A stretch of DNA of 32,514 bases from an uncultured Verrucomicrobiota bacterium (GTDB lineage: Bacteria; Verrucomicrobiota; Verrucomicrobiia; Verrucomicrobiales; Akkermansiaceae), in NCBI GenBank assembly GCA_913063525.1, contig CAJXYV010000014.1:1-32514 (forward strand), written 5' to 3'. Positions 17,409 through 25,872 of the stretch are shown piece after piece. A program made the position numbers and the translations under genes. Positions within the stretch are counted from its first letter, which is position 1, and every line of letters begins with the position of its first letter. The notes under the pieces were generated by a model that did not search any database, had not been told where the DNA came from, and saw only the letters and a list, made by a program, of their open reading frames with translations.

Positions 17409-18691
17409 AGATCGCCATGTTTACGAATACCTACCTCCCTCACGTCGGTGGCGTGGCGAAGGCGGTGAAAATCTTGGAGGACGCCTGTCGTTCCCTTGGT
17501 CACGAAGTGCGGGTCATCGCTCCCCACTTCGAGGGGGCTGATGGATCGCCCTACGTGCTGCGCGTCCCCGCGATTCAGCATTTCAATGGCAGCGATTTTC
17601 CGCTGCAGCTGCCGGTCCCCAATCGGATTCGCAGCTTCATCGAGGACTTCGCGCCTGACATTATCCACAGCCACCATCCCTTCTTGCTCGGCGACTCGGC
17701 CCTGCGGGAAGCGCGCAAAATGCGGATCCCCATTATCTTTACCCACCACACGCTTTACGAATGCTACACCCACTACGTGCCCATGGATTCACCGGCGCTG
17801 AGGCGGGTGGTCATTCAGCTGGCCACCGATTATTGCAACCTTTGCGATCGAGTGATTGCTCCCAGCGAGAGTGTCGCTCGATTGCTGCGCGAGCGTGAGG
17901 TGGTGACTCCCATCGACGTCATCCCGACAGGGATCGACCTCGCGGATTTCAGCGGGGGGGATGGCGCGATCTTTCGCGAAAAGTACGATATTTCCCCTGA
18001 TGCCAAGGTCATCGGTCACGTTGGACGTCTCGCTCTGGAGAAGAATCTCAGTTTTCTGGCGGAAGCTGTCGCGAACTGTCTCGAAAACGACCACGAGGCA
18101 GTTTTCCTGGTTGTTGGAGACGGGGAATGTCGCGATGAAATGCTGGAAATTCTCAGAACTGGTTCAGGCGATCGCCAGATCCGCGCCGTCGGGGAGCTCT
18201 CGGGCCGAGATCTCGCGGACGCTTATGCTGCCATGGACTGGTTCGTTTTCGCTTCTCAATCGGAGACGCAGGGACTCGTGCTTGCAGAAGCGATGGCGGC
18301 GGGTAGGCCCGTCATCGCGCTCGATGGCCCCGGGGTGAGAGAGATCGTGAAAGACGAGGAAAACGGTTTGCTCCTGAGTGGTCACGCTTCCATCCTCGAT
18401 TTTTCCACCGCCCTGAGTTGTATCATGCACGATCCCGAGCTTACGCATTACTGCTCAGAAAATGCGCGCCGGACGGCCGAAGATTACAGCATCGATCGCA
18501 GCGTGCAGAGCCTGCTGGCATCTTACCAGCAGCTGATCGCCGAGCACGTCCCGCCGTCCCACGTTGACTTGACCCACTGGGATCATTTTCTCGCCGGCAT
18601 TCGCATTGAATGGGATCTGCTGCTCGAAAAAATGTCAGCAGCATCCGCCGCCGTGATCGAAACCCCAGCAAACAAAGCCCACTTTGATTAG
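17405..18691 (+). CDS. GT4-family glycosyltransferase
   Basis: MKIAMFTNTYLPHVGGVAKAVKILEDACRSLGHEVRVIAP; PDIIHSHHPFLLG; VIPTGIDLADF; HVGRLALEKNLSFL; SETQGLVLAEAMAAGRPVIALDGPGVREIV. ATGA overlap with the preceding stop. Confidence 0.9.
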   Translation: MKIAMFTNTYLPHVGGVAKAVKILEDACRSLGHEVRVIAPHFEGADGSPYVLRVPAIQHFNGSDFPLQLPVPNRIRSFIEDFAPDIIHSHHPFLLGDSALREARKMRIPIIFTHHTLYECYTHYVPMDSPALRRVVIQLATDYCNLCDRVIAPSESVARLLREREVVTPIDVIPTGIDLADFSGGDGAIFREKYDISPDAKVIGHVGRLALEKNLSFLAEAVANCLENDHEAVFLVVGDGECRDEMLEILRTGSGDRQIRAVGELSGRDLADAYAAMDWFVFASQSETQGLVLAEAMAAGRPVIALDGPGVREIVKDEENGLLLSGHASILDFSTALSCIMHDPELTHYCSENARRTAEDYSIDRSVQSLLASYQQLIAEHVPPSHVDLTHWDHFLAGIRIEWDLLLEKMSAASAAVIETPANKAHFD

Positions 18692-18707
18692 CAGTATCGG
18701 CATCCGC

Positions 18708-21107
18708 ATGAGATGGTTGCGGCAGAGGCTCCGCCGCACGCACTGGCTTGCACGCTGGCTTCGGGTCATGCCGCCGGTCGGCGAAACCGACGCGCCGGGG
18801 CTGATCCTGCTTCAGATTGACGGGCTTTCGCGCGTGCAGATGGAGGACGCGGTCAGAAACGGGAAAATGCCTTTTATCTCCAAACTGTTGCGGCGCGGGC
18901 ATTTCACGGCCGAAGATTTTTATTCAGGCTTGCCGTCCACCACTCCCGCAGTCCAAGGCGAAATCTTCTTTGGCATCCGCACGGCCGTGCCGAGTTTCGA
19001 GTTCCTGCGGCGGAAATCCGGCAAAGTTTTCCGGATGTATGAATCAACGGCTGCGGCAGAGATTCAAAAAGAGTTAGAAAGCCGCTGTCCTGATCCGCTA
19101 TTAAAGGGCGGGCGCGCCTACCTCGACATCTACCGAGCGGGTGCTGAAGACTCCCGCTACTGCTCTGAGGATACCGCATTTCGGGAAATCCTCCGGCGCT
19201 TGTGGCCCTGCAAGTGGCTGCTTCTGGTCGTCGTTTATATCCCGATGCTTTTGCGAGCGGTGGCTCTCATCTTGATAGAATTTGGCTTGGCCATTGTCGA
19301 TGCAGCCAAAGGCTTGCGACAACGCGAGACCTTCTATCACGAGTTCGGCTTCATTCCCGCGCGCGTTTTCTTCAGCATCTTGTTGAGGGAGTTGGTCCGA
19401 TTCCGCGTTCTGCTCGACATCGAGCGCGGCGTGCAGGTGATTCATGCCAATTTCCTCGGCTACGACGAACAGGCGCATCGGCGCGGTCCCGATTCCGCCT
19501 TTGCCCACTGGACGCTGAAGGGCATCGACCGCGCCGTGCGCGATATTTGTCGCGCTGCGGACTTTTCGGATTACCGAGATTACGAGTGGATTGTTTTTTC
19601 CGACCATGGGCAGGAGCGAACCCTTCCGTTTGTTAAAAAAAATGGCCGCGAGATCGACGCGGCCGTACGCGAAGTCTTTTCCTGCGGCCCGCTCGCGGGT
19701 CGGGATATCTGGATGAGCCGACTTCCTGAAACCATCGGCCATATGGTGCAGCGCTGGCGATTTTTTCTCGGCATGAAACCGCCCAGTCGCGAGGAAGCTG
19801 TAGCACCCGACCCCGCGAACCAGATCGTCATCACGACCATGGGCCCCGTCGGCCATCTTTATTTGCCGGAAATTCTACCCGCACGGGAGATGAAGTCCTA
19901 CGCCAGCGAACTCGTGAAAACCGCCGGCGTGCCGCTCGTCCTGCTGCGAGAAATATCTGGCGAGATTCGCGCCCATAACCTTCGCGGCGCATGGCGAATG
20001 CCTGAGGACGCCGCCGAAGTCCTTGGTGCCGCCCACCCCTATCTCGACGAAGTGGCAAACGATTTGGTTCGGCTCTGTCTTCATCCCGATGCGGGTGATT
20101 TCGTGATTTGCGGCTGGGATCCCTACCAATTCCCCCTCAGTTTCTCGATGGAAAACGGCGCCCACGGGGGTCCCGGCTTCGAGGAAACGCGCGGGTTTTT
20201 GCTGCTGCCCGACCGCATCCGCCGCTGGCACTTGGCCCATCTGGCCAATACCGCCCACCGCGTCAGGGGCGAAGACTTGCGAAAGATCGCCATGCATTTC
20301 CTCGGCCGGGATGGTCTGCGGGAGGAGCGCGTGCCTCACTACCCGCCACGCGATCGCGATTTTACCATCCGCGTGATGACCTACAATATTCATAGCTGCC
20401 GCGGACTCGATGGCAAAATCCGCCCAGAGCGCATCGCGCGGGTCATCAACCACTTCGATCCCGATATTGTCGCCGTCCAGGAAATCGACTCCCACCGCCA
20501 GCGCAGCGGCAGTCACGACCAAGCGCAACTCATCGCCGACCACCTGCGCATGAGCCACGTCTTCCAAGCGATGTTCGACGAGGAAGAGGAGCGCTACGGC
20601 ATCGCCATCTTCTCAAAGTACCCATTCAAAGTGCTCAAGGCCGCCCACCTCACCGCTGCCAATCGCCGATTCTTCCGCGAGGCGCGCGGTGCGATCTGGG
20701 TCCAGCTCGAATTCGAAGGCCGCCGGCCCTTCCACTTGATCAACACTCACTTTGGCCTCGGCAGGGATGAGAAGCGCCGCCAGGCCGATGAAATTCTCGG
20801 CAAAAGCTGGCTCGGAAACATCCCCGCCAACGAACCCGTTATCCTCTGCGGCGATTTCAATTCCGGTCCGCGCTCCAAGCCTTACCGAAAACTGCAAACT
20901 CGCTTGCGCGATGTCCAGCATGCCGCCGCCAATCACCAACCCCGCTCTACCTTCGTCTCCCTCAAGCCCTTCATGCGCATCGATCACATCTTCGTGAGCC
21001 CGCATTTCAGAGTGGATCGGGTCGAATTGCCCGATACGCCCACCGCAGTGATCGCCTCGGACCACCTTCCGCTTTGCGCCGAGCTGACGCTGCACGCGGA
21101 AGGGTGA
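18708..21107 (+). CDS. Fusion of an alkaline-phosphatase-superfamily phosphodiesterase domain (N-term) and an endonuclease/exonuclease/phosphatase (EEP) domain (C-term)
   Basis: N-term: LILLQIDGLS, GLPSTTPAVQGE, HANFLGYDEQAHRRGPDS, FSDHGQE, NGAHGGPGFEETRGFLLLP. C-term: IRVMTYNIHSCRG, DIVAVQEID, LINTHFGLGRDEKRRQADEI, PVILCGDFNSGP, RIDHIFVS, IASDHLPLCAEL. The ORF track uses a TTG start at 18684. Confidence 0.85.
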   Translation: MRWLRQRLRRTHWLARWLRVMPPVGETDAPGLILLQIDGLSRVQMEDAVRNGKMPFISKLLRRGHFTAEDFYSGLPSTTPAVQGEIFFGIRTAVPSFEFLRRKSGKVFRMYESTAAAEIQKELESRCPDPLLKGGRAYLDIYRAGAEDSRYCSEDTAFREILRRLWPCKWLLLVVVYIPMLLRAVALILIEFGLAIVDAAKGLRQRETFYHEFGFIPARVFFSILLRELVRFRVLLDIERGVQVIHANFLGYDEQAHRRGPDSAFAHWTLKGIDRAVRDICRAADFSDYRDYEWIVFSDHGQERTLPFVKKNGREIDAAVREVFSCGPLAGRDIWMSRLPETIGHMVQRWRFFLGMKPPSREEAVAPDPANQIVITTMGPVGHLYLPEILPAREMKSYASELVKTAGVPLVLLREISGEIRAHNLRGAWRMPEDAAEVLGAAHPYLDEVANDLVRLCLHPDAGDFVICGWDPYQFPLSFSMENGAHGGPGFEETRGFLLLPDRIRRWHLAHLANTAHRVRGEDLRKIAMHFLGRDGLREERVPHYPPRDRDFTIRVMTYNIHSCRGLDGKIRPERIARVINHFDPDIVAVQEIDSHRQRSGSHDQAQLIADHLRMSHVFQAMFDEEEERYGIAIFSKYPFKVLKAAHLTAANRRFFREARGAIWVQLEFEGRRPFHLINTHFGLGRDEKRRQADEILGKSWLGNIPANEPVILCGDFNSGPRSKPYRKLQTRLRDVQHAAANHQPRSTFVSLKPFMRIDHIFVSPHFRVDRVELPDTPTAVIASDHLPLCAELTLHAEG

Positions 21108-21190
21108 GCGCAGGCTAAAGTGTCATTGACTTGGAACTTCGGCGAATCGGCGGCGACTCCGCCGCGATGGTTTCCTAAAGGCTTGAGATC

Positions 21191-22060
21191 TCAGGTCACC
21201 AAGCGCTTGGCGAGTGAGATCGCGTCAAATGGCGCGTGTGTTTTAGCGTCGTTGTCAAAATAAGCGTAAACGTCGCGCCCTGCCCTGCGCTTTGGCAGTG
21301 GGGGAGTCAGGAGTCTTCCGTCTCGCGGGGTGCCTCCGTCTGACCAATCGCGGATTTTCCGTGCCCATGAGTCGAGGGCGGTCTCCGTGTAGCCGCTGGC
21401 GTAAAGCTCCTCGGGCCCGTGCAGCCGGATGTAAATAAAATCCGCCGTCACATCTTCGATCAACGGCCATTTCCCCGCCGTGTCGGCTACGACCATCGCG
21501 ATGTCATGCTCGCGCAGCAGTGCGACAAACTCCGCGGTTTCAAACGACGGATGCCGGACCTCCAGCGCATGGCGGATCGCGATCTTCGCCCTGGCCTTCA
21601 AGGAAGCGCGGACTCGCAACTTCGAATCGTGGCAACGCGCCAGCTTCTCCGCGGCCTCACCGTCGCGCGGCAGAAGGTTGAAGAAATTTTCCAGCAGTCG
21701 CCGGTCGTAGTGGAAATTCGGCGGCAATTGCCACAGCAGCGGCCCGAGCTTTTCCTTTAGCTCAAGCACCCCCGAGGCGAAAAAGTTCGCCAGCGGCTTC
21801 TTCGGGTCTTTCAGGCGCGTGAGATGCGTCAGATAGCGGCTTCCCTTCACGGCGAACACAAAATCGTCAGGCGTCGCCTCGTGCCACGCCCGGAATCTCG
21901 ACGGCTTTTGTAGCCCGTAGAAAGTCCCGTTGATCTCGATCGAGTTCACTTGCCGCGACGCATACTCCAGTTCCTGCCCGTGCGGCAGCGCCGCTGGGTA
22001 AAACACCCCTCGCCACGGCGGGTAAGTCCAACCCGAGATCCCGATGCGAATTTCACTCAT
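21191..22060 (-). CDS. DUF72 (YecE-like) family protein
   Basis: 289 aa; IRIGISGWTYPPWRGVFYPAALPHGQELEYASRQVNSIEINGTFYGLQKPSRFRAWHEATPDDFVFAVKGSRYLTHLTRLKD; LRHEVRHPSF-like segment; C-term DVYAYFDNDAKTHAPFDAISL. Confidence 0.92.
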   Translation of the reverse strand: MSEIRIGISGWTYPPWRGVFYPAALPHGQELEYASRQVNSIEINGTFYGLQKPSRFRAWHEATPDDFVFAVKGSRYLTHLTRLKDPKKPLANFFASGVLELKEKLGPLLWQLPPNFHYDRRLLENFFNLLPRDGEAAEKLARCHDSKLRVRASLKARAKIAIRHALEVRHPSFETAEFVALLREHDIAMVVADTAGKWPLIEDVTADFIYIRLHGPEELYASGYTETALDSWARKIRDWSDGGTPRDGRLLTPPLPKRRAGRDVYAYFDNDAKTHAPFDAISLAKRLVT

Positions 22061-22208
22061 CTTTTCCCTCCGTATCCTTTTATTCGGCCGGATAGAATCG
22101 CCTCTTTCCCCGAATTTCTCAAGGAGGAAAGGAGACGCCAGTCGCCATCAAAGCCCGGCCCATGAAAAAAACCTCGTCATTCCGCTTCAGGAACCTGAAA
22201 TTTCCGCC

Positions 22209-22982
22209 GTGATCCACCCGACCGCTATTGTCTCACCTCTCGCCACGCTGGGGCGGAATGTCCGCATTGGCCCGTATTGCATCGTGGGTGCCAACGTCGA
22301 ACTTGGCGACGATTGCGTCCTTCACTCCCACGTTGTCCTCGAAGGCCACTCGAAAATCGGCCGCGGCAACGAGTTTTTCCCCTTCGCGGTCGTCGGCGGT
22401 AAAACCCAGGATCTCAAATACCTTGGCGATCCCACCTACCTCGAAGTCGGCGACCACAACGTCTTCCGCGAAAACACCACCGTCCACCGCGGCACCCACG
22501 AAAGCCTGCCCACCCGCATCGGCTCGCACAATCTGCTGCTCTGCTACGCCCACGTCGCCCACGACTGCCAACTCGGCAATCACATCATTCTTTCCAATTC
22601 CGTTGGCATCGCTGGCCACGTCGTCATCGAGGATCATGCCATCGTTTCAGGCATGGGGGCGGTCCATCAGTTCTGCCGCATCGGCCAGCATTCGATCATC
22701 GGCGGCTGCTCCAAAATCGTGCAAGACGTGCCGCCCTTCATGATTGTCGATGGCAATCCCGCCAACACCCGCGGTCTCAACTTGATCGGCCTCCAGCGCC
22801 GCGGCTTTGCCGAAGACGACATCAAAGCTCTCAAGTCCGCCTACAAAAAACTCTTCCTCAAAAAAGACGGCAACCTCGCCACCTCCATCAGCTCGCTCAA
22901 AGCGATGCATGCCGCAGACACCCCACAGGTCGCGCACCTGATCGAGTTTGTCGAACAATCCGAGCGCGGCGTCACCCGTTGA
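22209..22982 (+). CDS. lpxA: Acyl-[ACP]--UDP-N-acetylglucosamine O-acyltransferase
   Basis: Left-handed beta-helix hexapeptides from VIHPTAIVSPLATLGRNVRIGPYCIVGANV; KYLGDPTYLEVGDHNVFRENTTVHRGT; CYAHVAHDCQLGNHIILSN; GLNLIGLQRRGFAEDDIKALKSAYKKLF. GTG 22209 is the likely start; the frame is open upstream to 22044. Confidence 0.87.
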   Translation: MIHPTAIVSPLATLGRNVRIGPYCIVGANVELGDDCVLHSHVVLEGHSKIGRGNEFFPFAVVGGKTQDLKYLGDPTYLEVGDHNVFRENTTVHRGTHESLPTRIGSHNLLLCYAHVAHDCQLGNHIILSNSVGIAGHVVIEDHAIVSGMGAVHQFCRIGQHSIIGGCSKIVQDVPPFMIVDGNPANTRGLNLIGLQRRGFAEDDIKALKSAYKKLFLKKDGNLATSISSLKAMHAADTPQVAHLIEFVEQSERGVTR

Positions 22983-22989
22983 ACTGAAG
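22966..22989. repeat. 24-bp direct repeat, copy 1 (lpxA 3' end)
   Basis: gcggcgtcacccgttgaactgaag; pairs with 23624..23647 with a single mismatch (c/t). Confidence 0.85.
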
Positions 22990-23085
22990 GGAGGTTGAGT
23001 CGATTCGGGTTGACCGAAAATCCGCTCTCGTCAGTCTCTAGAATTTGGCTTGTCTCCTCTTGGCGATCTTTCCAAAGTTTTGGTC

Positions 23086-23640
23086 ATGCATAAACGGCTT
23101 TTATTGATTAGCTCGGTCTTGCTACCCGTTGGCATGATCGCTTGGCTATCGTTGGGCCAATCATCGCTCAAGGACAGGTTAACCGAGTATGCTCAGACTA
23201 GAATTGCCAGAGGCTCAGGGAGCAAAAGTGTCACACTGGGTGAGGACGTTGGTGATCTGCTCCCCCGTGAAAGCCCACGCCATGCTTCAGGTGAACTTGA
23301 AGTCAGTAAGTCATTGGAATTTAAAAGAAAGCAAAGGGATCTTGAGGCGAAAAAAGCCCTGATCGCAGTCCAAATTGATACTTTGTCAAAATATGAAGGC
23401 ATGCAGTTGTACGCGTATGCTGCGAGCCTCGAACTCCCGCAAAACGCCGTCCGGGAAGTTTTGCCTAAATATTTGGAAGCCATGCGCGGACTAGATCTTT
23501 TTAAACGCAGCGGTTTCGGGTCCGAGCATCCGAGCGTTAAGGATCAAGTTGAGAAAATTGCGGAACTGAATCGCGAACTGGATGACAACGTCACCAACCT
23601 CCGCAAAACATTAAGTATGCAAAGCGGCGTCACCCGTTGA
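23086..23640 (+). CDS. Hypothetical membrane-anchored/exported protein
   Basis: MHKRLLLISSVLLPVGMIAWLSLGQSSLKDRL... N-terminal hydrophobic segment, then charged helical sequence; ends ...QSGVTR inside repeat copy 2. Track start is 23050. Confidence 0.6.
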   Translation: MHKRLLLISSVLLPVGMIAWLSLGQSSLKDRLTEYAQTRIARGSGSKSVTLGEDVGDLLPRESPRHASGELEVSKSLEFKRKQRDLEAKKALIAVQIDTLSKYEGMQLYAYAASLELPQNAVREVLPKYLEAMRGLDLFKRSGFGSEHPSVKDQVEKIAELNRELDDNVTNLRKTLSMQSGVTR

Positions 23641-23647
23641 ATTGAAG
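23624..23647. repeat. 24-bp direct repeat, copy 2
   Basis: gcggcgtcacccgttgaattgaag; 23/24 identical to copy 1, exactly 658 bp away. Confidence 0.85.
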
Positions 23648-23842
23648 CTCGACTGCGAGTTCCTTCGCTTTCTTCTCCGCTTCGGCATCGATCGCTGGCG
23701 GGGTTGCCAGCAACTGCTCCACTTTCGCAGCCTCCTCCGCATTCGTCGGCCAGTTGGAATCCTCTTCAATCTCCCGCTCCGGCTCAATGGCAGCCGCTTT
23801 GAGCAAAGACCCCTGCTTCTTGGATGTTAGCTGGATTTTCAT
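23630..23842 (-). CDS. Small hypothetical protein (70 aa)
   Basis: MKIQLTSKKQGSLLKAAAIEPEREIEEDSNWPTNAEEAAKVEQLLATPPAIDAEAEKKAKELAVELQFNG; plausible composition; its 3' end lies in repeat copy 2. Confidence 0.5.
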   Translation of the reverse strand: MKIQLTSKKQGSLLKAAAIEPEREIEEDSNWPTNAEEAAKVEQLLATPPAIDAEAEKKAKELAVELQFNG

Positions 23843-23898
23843 CCGATCACCCTAGCACAGGCTCGCTGGGTTTTCAAATTGTGAATGCAATCCGCTAA

Positions 23899-23946
23899 GG
23901 AGGGTCAACGTCCCGTCGACCCGGGTTGACCGAAGATCAACCCTCC
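23899..23946. repeat. Palindromic (REP-like) intergenic element
   Basis: ggagggtcaacgtcccgtcgacccgggttgaccgaagatcaaccctcc: near-palindromic core gtcgacccgggttgac and outer ggagggt/aaccctcc arms; diverged relative at 23001..23022 (cgattcgggttgaccgaaaatc, 19/22). Confidence 0.6.
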
Positions 23947-24046
23947 CAAGCCCGCCCCCATTGACTTTTTCTTTTCTTCACTTTTGTTGCGGGACCCGCG
24001 CATCCTGTGGGCGAGCCCGCACGGGTTCGCTTTCCTCGTTTTCAAA

Positions 24047-25732
24047 ATGCATCCGACGTCTCTTTCGAAATACCGGCCCTTTCCCGCCGTTGCTCTGCCC
24101 GACCGCACTTGGCCGGACCAGACGCTGACCCATGCGCCCGTCTGGTGCTCGGTCGATCTGCGCGATGGCAACCAAGCGCTGCCACAGCCGATGTCGATCG
24201 AGGAGAAACTCGACTTCTTCGACCTGCTGGTGCGCGTTGGCTTCAAGCAGATCGAAGTCGGCTTCCCTTCCGCCGCGGACACCGAGTTCAACTTCCTGCG
24301 CCGCCTGATCGATGAAAACCGCATCCCCGACGACGTCACCATCCAAGTGCTCGTGCAAACCCGCGAGCCGCTGATCCGCCGCACCTTCGAGGCCATCGAC
24401 GGCGCGAAACGCGCGATCGTCCACATTTACAACTCCACCTCGCCGCTCCAGCGCCGCGTCACGTTCAGCGATGCCTCTCGCGATTCGATCAAACAAATCG
24501 CCATCGACGGCGCGACCTTGGTCAAACAACTCGTGCCCAGCGTCCCGCGCACCGAGGTGGTCCTGCAGTATTCGCCCGAGTCGTTTTCCGACACCGAGCT
24601 GGATTTTGCCCTCGAATGCTGCAACGCCGTCATCGACATCTGGCAGCCCACGCCCGAGCGCAAAATGATCATCAACCTGCCGGACACCGTCCAGTGGACC
24701 ACCCCCAACGTCCACGCCGACATGATCGAGTGGATGTGCCGCCACCTCTCGCGCCGCGATTCGTTGCTCGTTTCCCTGCACACCCACAACGACCGCGGTA
24801 CGGGTGTGGCCGCCACCGAGCTGGGCCTGATGGCTGGGGCCGACCGCGTCGAAGGCACTCTTTTTGGCAATGGCGAGCGCACGGGCAACCTCGATATTGT
24901 CACCGTCGCCTTGAATTTGAACAGCCACGGCGTCGCCACGGGCCTCGACTTCTCCGACCTGCAATCGATCCGCACCGTTTACGAGCGCGTCACCCGCCTC
25001 AGCGTGCCCGAGCGCCAACCTTACGCCGGCGAACTCGTTTTCACCGCCTTTTCCGGCTCCCACCAAGACGCCATCAAAAAAGGCCTCGACCGCCGCGGTC
25101 GCGAGTTGGCCGCCGACCCCGCCACCCCGTGGGGCGTGCCTTATCTCACCATCGACCCGCAGGACGTCGGCCGCTCTTACGAGGCCATCATCCGCATCAA
25201 TTCCCAGTCTGGCAAAGGCGGCGTCGCCTACATTCTCGACCGCGAGCACGGCTTCGACCTGCCCAAGTCGATGCACCCGCAAGTCGGCAAGCGCATCTAC
25301 GACCTCGCCGACGAGCTCGGCCGCGAACTTTCCAACGACGAAATCCGCGACGCGTTTTTCGAGGAATTCGTCAACATCGCCACCCCGCTCGACGTCATCG
25401 ACTACGAACTCATCCACCAAACGGGCGAGCGCGGCCTCGTCCAGTGCAAGGCCAGCATCCTCATCGACGGCGAAAAGAAGGCCATCGAAGGCCACGGCAA
25501 CGGCCCGATCAATGCCTTCGTCCACGCCCTCGAAGGCGCGGGGCTCAAGGATTTCAAAGTCACCGACTACCGTTCCCACGCCATCCGCGGCGGGTCGGAT
25601 GCCAACGCCGCCGCCTATGTCCAAGTCCAGCACGACGACGGCAGTCTCCTCTGGGGCGCGGGTGTCGATCCGTCCATCGAGATGGCCGGCCTCAAAGCCC
25701 TCGTCGCCGCCTGGAACCTGCTGCACGCTTGA
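24047..25732 (+). CDS. leuA: 2-isopropylmalate synthase (long-form LeuA)
   Basis: MHPTSLSKYRPFPAVALPDRTWPDQTLTHAPVWCSVDLRDGNQALPQPMSIEEKLDFFDLLVRVGFKQIEVGFPSAADTEFNF; SLHTHNDRGTGVAATELGLMAGADRVEGTLFGNGERTGNLDIVTVALNLNSHGV; C-terminal regulatory-type domain. Confidence 0.95.
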   Translation: MHPTSLSKYRPFPAVALPDRTWPDQTLTHAPVWCSVDLRDGNQALPQPMSIEEKLDFFDLLVRVGFKQIEVGFPSAADTEFNFLRRLIDENRIPDDVTIQVLVQTREPLIRRTFEAIDGAKRAIVHIYNSTSPLQRRVTFSDASRDSIKQIAIDGATLVKQLVPSVPRTEVVLQYSPESFSDTELDFALECCNAVIDIWQPTPERKMIINLPDTVQWTTPNVHADMIEWMCRHLSRRDSLLVSLHTHNDRGTGVAATELGLMAGADRVEGTLFGNGERTGNLDIVTVALNLNSHGVATGLDFSDLQSIRTVYERVTRLSVPERQPYAGELVFTAFSGSHQDAIKKGLDRRGRELAADPATPWGVPYLTIDPQDVGRSYEAIIRINSQSGKGGVAYILDREHGFDLPKSMHPQVGKRIYDLADELGRELSNDEIRDAFFEEFVNIATPLDVIDYELIHQTGERGLVQCKASILIDGEKKAIEGHGNGPINAFVHALEGAGLKDFKVTDYRSHAIRGGSDANAAAYVQVQHDDGSLLWGAGVDPSIEMAGLKALVAAWNLLHA

Positions 25733-25750
25733 TTCGCCGCCGCGCTAATC

Positions 25751-25777
25751 CCCAATGCTCTCGCCAAAAGCATTGGG
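25751..25777. terminator. Hairpin downstream of leuA, no obvious U-tract
   Basis: cccaatgct-ctcgccaaa-agcattggg: perfect 9-bp stem, 9-nt loop, 18 nt after the leuA stop. Confidence 0.4.
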
Positions 25778-25872
25778 AGTCGAGCGCCTTATGGAGTCCC
25801 TCGCCCTCTAAAAGGGGCAAAACATCGGTTGAGGCTTGACGGGCTTTGTCGTTTAAGCTGGGGTTTCGAAAG

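Noticed and set aside
21148-21164. cggcgg-cgact-ccgccg hairpin between the AP/EEP gene and DUF72 as terminator
   Set aside because: Only 6 bp, no T-tract, and such GC hairpins arise easily by chance at this composition.
23978-25726. 582-aa minus-strand ORF exactly antisense to leuA
   Set aside because: Low-complexity translation rich in G, A, D, V and E; typical shadow ORF of a GC-rich gene with strong third-position bias. The sense strand encodes a clear LeuA.
24616-25839. 407-aa plus ORF overlapping leuA
   Set aside because: Arg/Pro/His-rich out-of-frame translation of leuA; no family resemblance.
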